A DNA stretch of 13,639 nucleotides from Candidatus Aenigmatarchaeota archaeon. GTDB taxonomy: Archaea > Aenigmatarchaeota > Aenigmatarchaeia > QMZP01. A model generated the notes under the pieces. The model was given only the letters and a program-made list of their open reading frames with translations. It was not told where the DNA came from and made no database searches. The DNA lies in contig JACQOD010000008.1 in NCBI GenBank assembly GCA_016202725.1, positions 1-13,639 on the forward strand. The letters run 5' to 3'. Position 1 is the stretch's first letter; each line of letters starts with the position of its first letter. Below are positions 1-5,559 of the stretch, piece after piece. The translations under genes and the position numbers were made by a program.

Positions 1-81
1 CGGCAGGGCATTGCCGTTGGGGAATATGCGCAGGGTGGCAATGCATCCTCCGGCTGCAGCCGGGAGGAATTCTTGCTGCAT
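1..81 (-). CDS. 5' end of an unrecognised leftward gene, cut by the window edge
   Basis: An open leftward frame begins with ATG at 81 and runs off the left edge after 27 codons. The visible peptide starts MQQEFLPAAAGG and ends TLRIFPNGNALP. Support for a real gene comes from a TATA-like sequence (ATATAT on the minus strand, about 104-110) centred about 27 bases before the ATG, the same leaderless spacing as other genes in this window. The near-perfect palindrome at 50-63 lies inside this frame. Too little is visible to name a family. The opposite strand is also open here in one frame (1-138), so the call is tentative. Confidence 0.38.
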   Translation of the reverse strand, partial: MQQEFLPAAAGGCIATLRIFPNGNALP

Positions 82-83
82 GC

Positions 84-111
84 TTTAAAGCGGCAGGCAA
101 AGGGGATATAT
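84..111. promoter_or_regulatory. Divergent TATA-like elements for the left-edge gene and hicB
   Basis: TTTAAA at 84-89 lies about 23 bases before the hicB ATG at 110. The sequence GATATATGG at 105-112 read on the minus strand lies about 27 bases before the leftward ATG at 81. Read on the plus strand, the second box would instead fit an internal hicB ATG at 131. Both boxes are short and AT-rich in a GC-rich context; the pairing with starts is inferred from spacing. Confidence 0.4.
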
Positions 112-319
112 GGCCACGGAGTGTACGATCATGATTGAAGAAGGCGCGGACGGCTTCCTCCTGTCGGAGGTGCTTGAACTGCCGGGATGCCACACCCAGG
201 CCAAAAGCCTCGACGAACTGATGCAGCGCACGCGGGAAGCCATTCGCACCTATCGTGAAGGAACGCGGGGAGAACAGGCAACGACGAAGTTCCGCGGGAT
301 TCAACGCATGACCGTGTGA
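110..319 (+). CDS. hicB: HicB-like antitoxin, small form
   Basis: This 69-aa protein matches the short HicB-like antitoxin fold. It has an N-terminal strand pair ending in EVLELPGCHTQ (residues about 20-30), then a helix with SLDELMQRTREAIRTY. The ELPGCHTQ segment followed by a helix with EAI is the family signature. HicB antitoxins bind and neutralise the HicA mRNA-interferase and repress their own promoter. The start at 110 keeps the first strand complete; an ATG at 131 would remove it in part. There is no obvious C-terminal ribbon-helix-helix or HTH domain, as usual for this short form. The gene lies 4 bases before a hicA reading frame that is broken, so the antitoxin may now act alone. 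Family assignment is from motif recognition. Confidence 0.75.
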   Translation: MATECTIMIEEGADGFLLSEVLELPGCHTQAKSLDELMQRTREAIRTYREGTRGEQATTKFRGIQRMTV

Positions 320-323
320 GGCC

Positions 324-540
324 ATGAACCGCCTTCCGATGTTGAAAGGGCATGAGCTCCGCGTGCTGATCCGCATGGGATTCGAGCAACCCCGGGCTGC
401 AGTCGGATCGCATGTCTTTCTCCGGCATCCTGACGGGAGAACAACCGTCGTGCCAGTCCAACGAAGGGACTGACCGCGGATTGCTGGCAAAGATCATCAA
501 GAAGGACCTGGGCATGTCCAGGGACGCATTTGCCCGGTAG
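324..540 (+). pseudogene. hicA: hicA toxin remnant with a frameshift
   Basis: ATG at 324 opens MNRLPMLKGHELRVLIRMGF, then GSHVFLRHPDGRTTVVPV, the HicA dsRBD-like fold with its essential histidine in GSH. The frame stops at 471-473 after QRRD, giving only 49 aa. The missing C-terminal half is present one frame over: codons ending in TAG at 538-540 encode GLLAKIIKKDLGMSRDAFAR, which is the expected HicA C-terminal helix region (families end with a GLL-KII-LG-SRDEF pattern). A net frame change between about 459 and 475 joins the two halves. A small deletion, for example of five bases around the usual VPVHSNE segment, would explain it. HicA normally is a ribosome-dependent or free mRNA interferase of about 60-80 aa. 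Either the gene is decayed or the base call is wrong. Confidence 0.72.
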
Positions 541-550
541 CTGTGAATGC

Positions 551-1546
551 TCACTGCGCGCCGTGCGGGTAGAGGAGAACCTTCAGGGAGTCCTGGGCCG
601 AGGCGACCAGGCGGAAGCCTTCCTGGGCCTGGCCGAGGGGGAGGCGGTGGGTGACCAGGTCCCGCACCTGCAGCCTGCGCGAGCGCAGGAGGTCCAGGGC
701 GGCGCGCATGTCCGCTGGCGGGCCGGCGTAGCTGGTGAGGAGGCGGACTTCATTCTTCCAGAGGTCGTTCAACGGGAGGGGGAGGCGGTCTTCCGGCCGG
801 GGCACGGCGAAAAACAGGATCGTCCCGCCCTTCTCGACTGCAGTCAGGGCCTGCTGGGCCGCGGGCAGGGCGCCGGTGCAGACGATCACCAGGTCGTGGG
901 GCTGCAGGGGCTCGCGCGCGTCCTGGACCTTGTCAGCGCCGGCGCGCTTGGCTGCCGCGAGCCGGTAGGGGGAAATGTCCGTGGCGGTGATTTCCCCCGC
1001 TCCCAGGGCGCGGGCCAGGAGGATGTGGAGCAGGCCCGCCACGCCCGAGCCCAGGACCAGGACCGACTGGCCGGGACGCAGGCCTGCCAGGCGCTGGCCC
1101 CGCAGGGCGCAGGCCAGGGGTTCGACAAAGGTGCCCTCGTCGTAGGTCAAGCCTTCGGGGAGAAGGAAGGTTCCCCGGTCCACGTTGAGCTGGGGCAGCA
1201 GGACGAACTCCGCGAATCCTCCCGGATGGAAACTGGTGGAATGCAGGGTGGCGCAGGCGGAATGGTGGCCCGCATGGCAGTATTTGCAGGCATTGCAGGG
1301 GATGTGGTGGGTGGCCACCGCCCGCTCCCCGGGAGAGAAGCGGGGATCCCTGCTCTCTTCCACCACCCCGGCCACTTCGTGGCCGAGGACGAGCGGGGCC
1401 TTCTGGATGCGGTACCACTCCATGACATCCGACCCGCAGATCCCCGAGGCCAGGACCTTGAGGAGAACCTCCCCTTCCCGGGGAGAAGGACGGGGGACGT
1501 CCTCGATGCGGACGTCCGCGTTGCGGTGATAAACGGCGGCGCGCAT
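551..1546 (-). CDS. Zinc-dependent medium-chain alcohol/polyol dehydrogenase
   Basis: A 331-aa cytosolic oxidoreductase of the medium-chain dehydrogenase family. It oxidises an alcohol or polyol with NAD(P)+; the substrate cannot be read from sequence. Catalytic zinc ligands are C37 (GICGSD), H56 with E57 (LGHE), and E143 (VEP). The structural zinc set is C84, C87, C90 and C98 in CNACKYCHAGHHSAC. The Rossmann motif GSGVAG is at 166-171, and the aspartate D190 (ITATD) at the end of the second strand favours NAD over NADP. This pattern is closest to sorbitol or threonine dehydrogenase-like enzymes. The ATG at 1546 is chosen because a TATA box lies 25 bases upstream and the family begins MRAAVYH; the open frame continues 56 codons further without family similarity. 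Its 3' end lies 10 bases from the convergent hicA remnant. Confidence 0.9.
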   Translation of the reverse strand: MRAAVYHRNADVRIEDVPRPSPREGEVLLKVLASGICGSDVMEWYRIQKAPLVLGHEVAGVVEESRDPRFSPGERAVATHHIPCNACKYCHAGHHSACATLHSTSFHPGGFAEFVLLPQLNVDRGTFLLPEGLTYDEGTFVEPLACALRGQRLAGLRPGQSVLVLGSGVAGLLHILLARALGAGEITATDISPYRLAAAKRAGADKVQDAREPLQPHDLVIVCTGALPAAQQALTAVEKGGTILFFAVPRPEDRLPLPLNDLWKNEVRLLTSYAGPPADMRAALDLLRSRRLQVRDLVTHRLPLGQAQEGFRLVASAQDSLKVLLYPHGAQ

Positions 1547-1567
1547 GAAGAAGGATTGCGCGCAAGC

Positions 1568-1594
1568 ATAAAAAGGGGAGGAGAACCTTTTTAT
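1568..1594. promoter_or_regulatory. Palindromic divergent promoter between dehydrogenase and aldolase
   Basis: The sequence ATAAAAAGG (1568-1576), nine spacer bases (GGAGGAGAA), then CCTTTTTAT (1586-1594) forms a perfect 9-bp inverted repeat. Each arm read outward is CCTTTTTAT and lies about 25 bases before a start: leftward ATG at 1546 and rightward ATG at 1617. The two boxes therefore sit back to back, with any BRE elements inside the 9-base centre. Two genes sharing so small a promoter are likely to be co-regulated or mutually exclusive. Confidence 0.7.
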
Positions 1595-1616
1595 AGCCCC
1601 CCGAGCACGGTTGTGC

Positions 1617-2306
1617 ATGGCCCGGCCCCCGGAAGAGTACGCATGGATACGGTTTAACCCGCGGCAGCTGTCGGCGAAGGTGCTGTCGCGGGGCGCGGGC
1701 ACGGACGCGCTCATCAGCGTCTGCAGCGACCTCGCCGCATATGACCTCCTCTCCTCCTATCCGGCGGGGGCAACCTACAAGGGAAACCCCGTCCAAGGAA
1801 GCAATGGCACTGTGAGTTACTCCGAGGGCCCGGGAGGCCCACTGGTGCTTACTGCAACGCCGCTTCCTTCCAAGCGCAATCTTGCCCTTGCTGACCTCGT
1901 GCGCGTGCCGGTGTGGAATAAGGATAAGGGCGCCGTCGGATATGAGGGTCCCCGTCCGCCCTCATCCGAGTTCTGGCTCCACGAGGAATTGTATGCGGAC
2001 CTGCCCGTGACGTGGATTGCCCACGTGCACGCTCCGGTAGCGGATCTCTTCGCCCCGGCGGCCCGGCGTTTGTGGCGGGATCTCGGCGTGCGCGAGACGG
2101 GAACCTATGCGGAAGACGGGACGCTTGCGGTTCCCGAGTCGGTCAAAATGGTGCTCGACGATCCTCTGCAGGATTACGTGGTGCTGACCGGCCACGGGAC
2201 GCCCTGGGACCCTGCGCACACGGGGGCCGTCGTCATGGACACTGATCCCGAGCGTCTTGTGGCGCGCATCAGGACCATCCATGACAGCTTGCGGGCAGCG
2301 GTCTGA
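1617..2306 (+). CDS. Class II aldolase/adducin-family protein
   Basis: A 229-aa protein of the class II (zinc) aldolase/adducin family, which includes L-fuculose-1-phosphate aldolase and L-ribulose-5-phosphate 4-epimerase. Family landmarks appear in order: a phosphate-binding-like GSNGTVS at 61-67, the catalytic-type glutamate E118 in PSSE, the two zinc histidines of AHVHAP (H136, H138), and the third zinc histidine H193 in LTGHGTP. It should bind a divalent metal and cleave or epimerise a phosphorylated sugar or hydroxy acid; the substrate is not evident. The ATG at 1617 is preferred because it lies 25-26 bases after the TATA box; an in-frame TTG is two codons earlier. The divergent dehydrogenase shares its promoter, so both may process the same carbohydrate or aldehyde. 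Confidence 0.8.
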   Translation: MARPPEEYAWIRFNPRQLSAKVLSRGAGTDALISVCSDLAAYDLLSSYPAGATYKGNPVQGSNGTVSYSEGPGGPLVLTATPLPSKRNLALADLVRVPVWNKDKGAVGYEGPRPPSSEFWLHEELYADLPVTWIAHVHAPVADLFAPAARRLWRDLGVRETGTYAEDGTLAVPESVKMVLDDPLQDYVVLTGHGTPWDPAHTGAVVMDTDPERLVARIRTIHDSLRAAV

Positions 2307-2440
2307 CGTGCCAGGCCTGATCGGCACTCCGTCTTGGTGCGACGTTTGCATGGCAGCCACACCTGCCTGTCTATCGCAGCGTTTCCCGTTTTTGAGAACC
2401 ATCATCAAGCGCGCATCGCCAATGAGCCGCCCCGCCAGCA

Positions 2441-2472
2441 TGGCCTGAAGGACGATTGGCCTGAAGAACGGT
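2441..2472. repeat. Imperfect 16-bp tandem duplication
   Basis: TGGCCTGAAGGACGAT at 2441-2456 is followed directly by TGGCCTGAAGAACGGT at 2457-2472; 14 of 16 bases match. It lies in the 195-bp non-coding gap between two convergent genes. I see no gene in that gap. Confidence 0.6.
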
Positions 2473-2510
2473 CATGGAACGTGCGGGCCGGCAACGCACG
2501 GCTATGCCGT
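2468..2510. repeat. Hairpin at the 3' end of the LsrF-like aldolase gene
   Basis: CGTGCG at 2480-2485 pairs with CGCACG at 2495-2500 around a 9-base loop. Outside it, ACGG(T)CAT at 2468-2475 pairs with ATGCCGT at 2504-2510 with one bulged base. The structure overlaps the stop codon of the leftward aldolase gene. It could protect or mark the mRNA end; there is no T-tract, so I do not call it a terminator. Confidence 0.4.
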
Positions 2511-3323
2511 CACCTGGGTCTCCTTCAGGAGCGGGAGGGAGGGGCCCTTGAAGCGGTTGTAGATCTCCATGCCGTCCTCGGGGGAGGCGCGGTCGTGGAT
2601 CACGGCCCGGACGGCGCGGATCATGGCCTGCGGGGATTCTGATTGGAAGATGTTCCGGCCCATATCCACGCCAATCGCCCCCGCGCGCAGGGCCTGGTGG
2701 GCCATCTGGAGGGCGTCGAACTCGGGGATCTTCTTTCCCCCCGCAATGACGATGGGCACGGGGCAGCCCTCCACCACCTGCTCGAAGCCGTCGCAGTAGT
2801 AGGTCTTGACCAGGTGCGCGCCCAGCTCCCCGGCGATCCGGCAGGCGAGGGAGAGGTAGCGGGCGTCCCGGACCATGTCCTTGCCCACCGCAGTGATCGC
2901 GAGCACGGGGATGCCGTACTCCTCGGCTTCGTCCACCACCTTGGCCAGGTTCAGGAGGGTGTCGCGCTCGTGGGGAGAGCCCACCAGGATGGAGAAGGCC
3001 ACTCCTGCCACGTTGAGACGGAGGGCGTCCTGCATGCTGGTGATGATGCCCTCGCGGAGGAGCTCCTTCGAGAGGATCGAGGTCCCTCCCGAGACGCGGA
3101 GGATGATCGGGATGTCCGCTTCAGGAGGGATCGCATGCCGGAGCACGCCACGGGTCAGGGCTAAGCAGTCGGCATAGGGGACCAGGGCCTTGACCGTGTC
3201 CCAGGGCTTTTCAAGGCCGTGCGTCGGCCCCATGAAGTAGCCGTGGTCCACGGCGAGCATGAGCGAGCGGCCCGTGCTCGGGCGCACGATCTGGGCCATG
3301 CGGTTCCGGAAGCCCCAGTCCAT
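2502..3323 (-). CDS. LsrF-like class I (DhnA-type) aldolase
   Basis: A 273-aa TIM-barrel protein of the DhnA/LsrF class I aldolase family. Its opening, MDWGFRNRM with then RPSTGRSLMLAVDHGYFMGP, closely follows bacterial LsrF, the thiolase that cleaves phospho-AI-2 product, and so do VGKDMVRDARY (147-157), LVKTYY (171-176), IVIAGGKK (191-198) and GVDMGRNIFQ (218-227). D26 in the DHG motif and K173 in VKTYY correspond by motif to residues important in archaeal class I fructose-bisphosphate aldolases, where a lysine forms the Schiff base. No other lsr gene is nearby and the next gene is pyruvate kinase. In an archaeon a glycolytic fructose-1,6-bisphosphate aldolase role is therefore at least as likely as AI-2 breakdown. 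The ATG at 3323 lies 25 bases after its own TATA box. Confidence 0.82.
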   Translation of the reverse strand: MDWGFRNRMAQIVRPSTGRSLMLAVDHGYFMGPTHGLEKPWDTVKALVPYADCLALTRGVLRHAIPPEADIPIILRVSGGTSILSKELLREGIITSMQDALRLNVAGVAFSILVGSPHERDTLLNLAKVVDEAEEYGIPVLAITAVGKDMVRDARYLSLACRIAGELGAHLVKTYYCDGFEQVVEGCPVPIVIAGGKKIPEFDALQMAHQALRAGAIGVDMGRNIFQSESPQAMIRAVRAVIHDRASPEDGMEIYNRFKGPSLPLLKETQVTA

Positions 3324-3344
3324 GGCAGGGATGGGAAGGAAGAC

Positions 3345-3353
3345 ATAAAAAGC
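3345..3353 (-). promoter_or_regulatory. TATA box of the LsrF-like aldolase gene
   Basis: Read leftward the sequence is GCTTTTTAT, centred about 25 bases before the ATG at 3323. It is nearly the same box as in the dehydrogenase/aldolase promoter (CCTTTTTAT). The rest of the gap up to the pyruvate kinase stop holds nothing I recognise. Confidence 0.65.
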
Positions 3354-3506
3354 CGTGCCGCCTGTAGCGTCACGTTGCCAGCGCTCAACCCGCCGCCGGG
3401 GCGCAGCCTTTCCCCGCCGGCATGCGCGGCTGCCTTGCCCCTGCAGCCCCGCTTGCTGAAGGCGTGCAACGGCAAGAAGCGTACGCCCCTTGCCTCCCGG
3501 CGCCCA

Positions 3507-4529
3507 TCACCGCGCGCGGACCGGGACCAGGGTGGGGCGCGCCATGCGGGCGTTCTCCTGCTCGGCCCGCTCCGCGAGCAGGCGCATCCAGCGGACCGCC
3601 AGGGGAGGATGCTCGCCCACCGCGGTCTCCGCGGACAGCATGACGCCGCTGGCTCCCTGGCGGACAGCCGTGTAGACGTCATTCGCCTCCGCGCGGGTGG
3701 GGCGCGCGTGGGCGGTGAGGGACTCCAGCATCTGGGTCGCCACGATGGCCGGGATGGCTGCCGCCCTGCAGCGGCGGAGGATCTTTTCCTGGAGGGGCGG
3801 GACCTCCTCCAAGGGGAGGTTGATGCCCAGATCCCCCCGGGCGACCATGATCGCGTCGCTCGCGGCGATGATCTCCCGCAGCGCGCGCACCGCATGGGCG
3901 TTCTCGATCTTGCTCACGATCAGTATGCCGGGACCCAGGAGGGCGCGGGCCTCCTCCACCATGGCCGCATCGCCCACGTGGGAGAGGGCCACGGCCTCCA
4001 CGCGGTGCTGGACGGCGAAGCGGAGGGCCTGCTTGTCCTCCCCGGGGAGGGCATGGAGGGGCGGGAGTTGGGCGGTGGAGACGGCCTTCCCTGGCTTGAG
4101 GACGCAGTCCGAGGTCACGAGGCAGGATGCCCCCTCGGGGGAGAGGGACTGCACCACCAGCTCGACGAAGCCGTCGTCCATCAGGATGCGCGCCCCCCTG
4201 CGGAGCTTGCTGAGGAGCAGGGGCGGCTGCAGGACGACCCGTCCCGGCCCCGGGGACGCGGACAGGAGGACCTGCTGGCCCTTCTCCAGGGCTTGCGGCT
4301 GGTCAGCGCGGACCCGGACCTCGTGGCCCTTGAGGTCCAGCATGGCCTTGATGGCGGTCCCTTGGCGGCGGTTGAGGGAGCGGACCAGTTGCAGGCGGCC
4401 GGCATGGGCCGCCTCGTTCTCGTGGGAGAAGTTCAGGCGGGCCCAGTCCATGCCTTCCTGGGCCATGGCCGCCAGGACCGATGCCCGCTGGGAGGCGCCT
4501 CCCAGGGTGGCGATGATCTCTGTCGGCAT
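3507..4529 (-). CDS. pyk: Pyruvate kinase, short form lacking the C-terminal domain
   Basis: A 340-aa pyruvate kinase, which makes pyruvate and ATP from phosphoenolpyruvate and ADP in the cytosol. Motifs in order: RLNFSH (31-36), MLDLKG with D65, the lid-like B domain (about 70-155), SKIEN with catalytic K207 and metal ligand E209, VARGDLG with metal ligand D233, ATQMLES with T265, PTRAEANDV (277-285), and MLSAETAVGEHP (297-308). The protein ends about 30 residues later, while typical enzymes of 450-480 aa carry a further allosteric and oligomerisation domain. The usual TK at the start of the first strand is AT here (IIATLG). The ATG at 4529 is chosen because a TATA box lies 27 bases upstream; a GTG three codons earlier is in frame. 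It has its own promoter, though it lies upstream of the aldolase in the same direction. Confidence 0.9.
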   Translation of the reverse strand: MPTEIIATLGGASQRASVLAAMAQEGMDWARLNFSHENEAAHAGRLQLVRSLNRRQGTAIKAMLDLKGHEVRVRADQPQALEKGQQVLLSASPGPGRVVLQPPLLLSKLRRGARILMDDGFVELVVQSLSPEGASCLVTSDCVLKPGKAVSTAQLPPLHALPGEDKQALRFAVQHRVEAVALSHVGDAAMVEEARALLGPGILIVSKIENAHAVRALREIIAASDAIMVARGDLGINLPLEEVPPLQEKILRRCRAAAIPAIVATQMLESLTAHARPTRAEANDVYTAVRQGASGVMLSAETAVGEHPPLAVRWMRLLAERAEQENARMARPTLVPVRAR

Positions 4530-4550
4530 GCTCCTCACTTGCGGGGAGGG

Positions 4551-4560
4551 GGTATATATT
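4551..4560 (-). promoter_or_regulatory. TATA box of the pyruvate kinase gene
   Basis: Leftward AATATATACC is centred about 27 bases before the ATG at 4529. This is the strongest match to the archaeal TATA consensus in the window and implies a leaderless pyk transcript. Confidence 0.7.
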
Positions 4561-4707
4561 GCTATCCGCGGGAGGTCGGCGGATTGCCGTAGTCTCCCTT
4601 GGGAGGGGCTTTGTTGAAAACGTCATGAGCACATCCCCGGGGAGACGGGGTCCGGAGGGCAATGAAGGCCCAAGAATCCGCTCCTGCAACAACGCCCTTT
4701 GGAGGGG

Positions 4708-4716
4708 GTATTTAGG
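4708..4716 (+). promoter_or_regulatory. TATA-like box of the thioredoxin-like gene
   Basis: GTATTTAGG sits in a very G-rich stretch and is centred 26 bases before the ATG at 4738. The spacing again points to leaderless translation. Between it and the pyk promoter I see no gene. Confidence 0.55.
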
Positions 4717-4737
4717 GGGGTTCCTCCAAGATTCTTC

Positions 4738-5004
4738 ATGGCCGACCACCTCCTGTGGTTCTACGGGACCGAATGCGTGCATTGCCATGAGATGGATCCG
4801 CTCGCCGAGCGGCTCGAGCAGGAGGAGGGCATCGCCCTGCTCAAGCTTGAAGTCTGGCACGACATGAAAAATGCGGCGGTCCTGGCGGACCTGGACAACG
4901 GGAAGTGCGGGGGGGTTCCCTTCTTCTTCAACAAGCTCACCGGGAAGTGGATCTGCGGGTCCACCAGCTACGACAAGTTCAAGGCGTGGGCCCTCGGGAA
5001 GTAG
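4738..5004 (+). CDS. Small thioredoxin-like protein with a CVHC motif
   Basis: An 88-aa single-domain protein with a thioredoxin/glutaredoxin-like pattern. A first strand LLWFYG leads to a TECVHC active site (C13, C16) and the helix after it (EMDPLAERLEQEEG). Next come a second strand (ALLKLEVW), an alpha segment, and the cis-proline loop GGVPFFF (P61) with a strand pair around the glycines GKWICG. Two further cysteines, C57 just before the cis-proline loop and C73, are unusual. It probably reduces or exchanges disulfides in the cytosol; there is no signal peptide or membrane segment. The acidic motif neighbour and small size recall minimal archaeal thioredoxins. The ATG at 4738 fits the TATA box; upstream in-frame codons look non-coding. 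Its stop abuts the stop of the opposing gene. Confidence 0.75.
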   Translation: MADHLLWFYGTECVHCHEMDPLAERLEQEEGIALLKLEVWHDMKNAAVLADLDNGKCGGVPFFFNKLTGKWICGSTSYDKFKAWALGK

Positions 5005-5274
5005 TCACGCGCCGTGCCGGATGCGTGCCTGGTAGCCGTCCTTTGCGAGCACGGCCGCAATCCCCTCCCAGTCGGCTGGTCCCGGCCGCCGCGAGCAGCC
5101 ATAGACCACAAGCGTGGTTCCCTCGGCGGCGACCGTCACCTGGTACTGGCGGGATTGGAAGTAGCTGCGAACCGCCGTCCGCGCGCCGAGGACATCATTC
5201 TTCTCCAGCTTGCCCCGGTGATGGAACCCGACGCGGATCAGGTCGATGCGTCCCAACTCGCTCTTGAGCGCCAT
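5005..5274 (-). CDS. 89-aa protein of unknown function, similar to the N-domain of the 643-aa protein
   Basis: I do not recognise this family. The protein is 89 aa, basic in its first half (GRIDLIRVGFHHRGKLEKND) and predicted mixed alpha/beta: a strand, a helix (ARTAVRSYFQSR), two strands (QYQVTVAAEG, TLVVYG), and a helix (WEGIAAVLAKDG). It can be aligned along its whole length with residues 15-101 of the 643-aa protein encoded at 6986-8917. Both share the opening G-R/K-I-D/E, an arginine six residues on, an HR segment, VT..EG, a VxxG turn, and a closing helix with an E/DG turn and a strand. Identity is low, about a quarter by eye with gaps, so the homology is an inference. ATG at 5274 is chosen because a TATA box lies 26 bases upstream; the earlier ATG at 5298 falls inside that box. 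Its stop codon directly abuts that of the thioredoxin-like gene. Confidence 0.65.
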   Translation of the reverse strand: MALKSELGRIDLIRVGFHHRGKLEKNDVLGARTAVRSYFQSRQYQVTVAAEGTTLVVYGCSRRPGPADWEGIAAVLAKDGYQARIRHGA

Positions 5275-5295
5275 CCTGGATTCTTCGGCGGACAG

Positions 5296-5304
5296 CATAA
5301 AAGG
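5296..5304 (-). promoter_or_regulatory. TATA box of the 89-aa protein gene
   Basis: Leftward CCTTTTATG is centred 26 bases before the ATG at 5274. It resembles the CCTTTTTAT boxes of the dehydrogenase and aldolase genes. The 255 bases from here to the next gene end (5305-5559) hold an AT-rich patch near 5389-5412 and a weak hairpin with TGCGG/CCGCA arms near 5466-5483, but no gene that I can support. Confidence 0.65.
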
Positions 5305-5559
5305 CTGGGGAGTGTGCAGGCGCGCTTCCAGCCTCCCGCCTGCCGGGGGCGCGGTCGCGCGGTGAACTGGTGCGGGGCTTAGGGGAAACTGTAAGATAAA
5401 ACAATTAACATTCCATGTGAACAAGAGGGGAAGGAATGCCGGAGACGAATGGATAGGAATGAACTGTGCGGTTTCCCAGCCGCATCGCTTCCAGTAGCAT
5501 CATACCGTTTCGGTCGGTTATTTATGCTAGTGTCGCCCTTATCGTCGCCCCGGGAAGCT

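Noticed and set aside
50..63. Perfect 14-bp palindrome CCGGCTGCAGCCGG as an operator for hicB
   Set aside because: It falls inside the leftward partial gene, where it encodes alanine-rich codons, and is not at a promoter position. A regulatory role cannot be supported.
530..1657. Rightward open frame of 375 codons opposite the dehydrogenase
   Set aside because: The opposite strand carries the full zinc dehydrogenase motif set; high GC explains the open antisense frame.
3219..4592. Rightward open frame of 457 codons opposite pyruvate kinase and part of the aldolase
   Set aside because: Antisense to a certain pyruvate kinase; the peptide is rich in G, R, H and D as usual for GC-rich shadows.
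4632..4651. GC-rich hairpin (CCCCG/CGGGG) as a terminator
   Set aside because: It lies between two divergent promoters where no transcript ends, and it has no T-tract.
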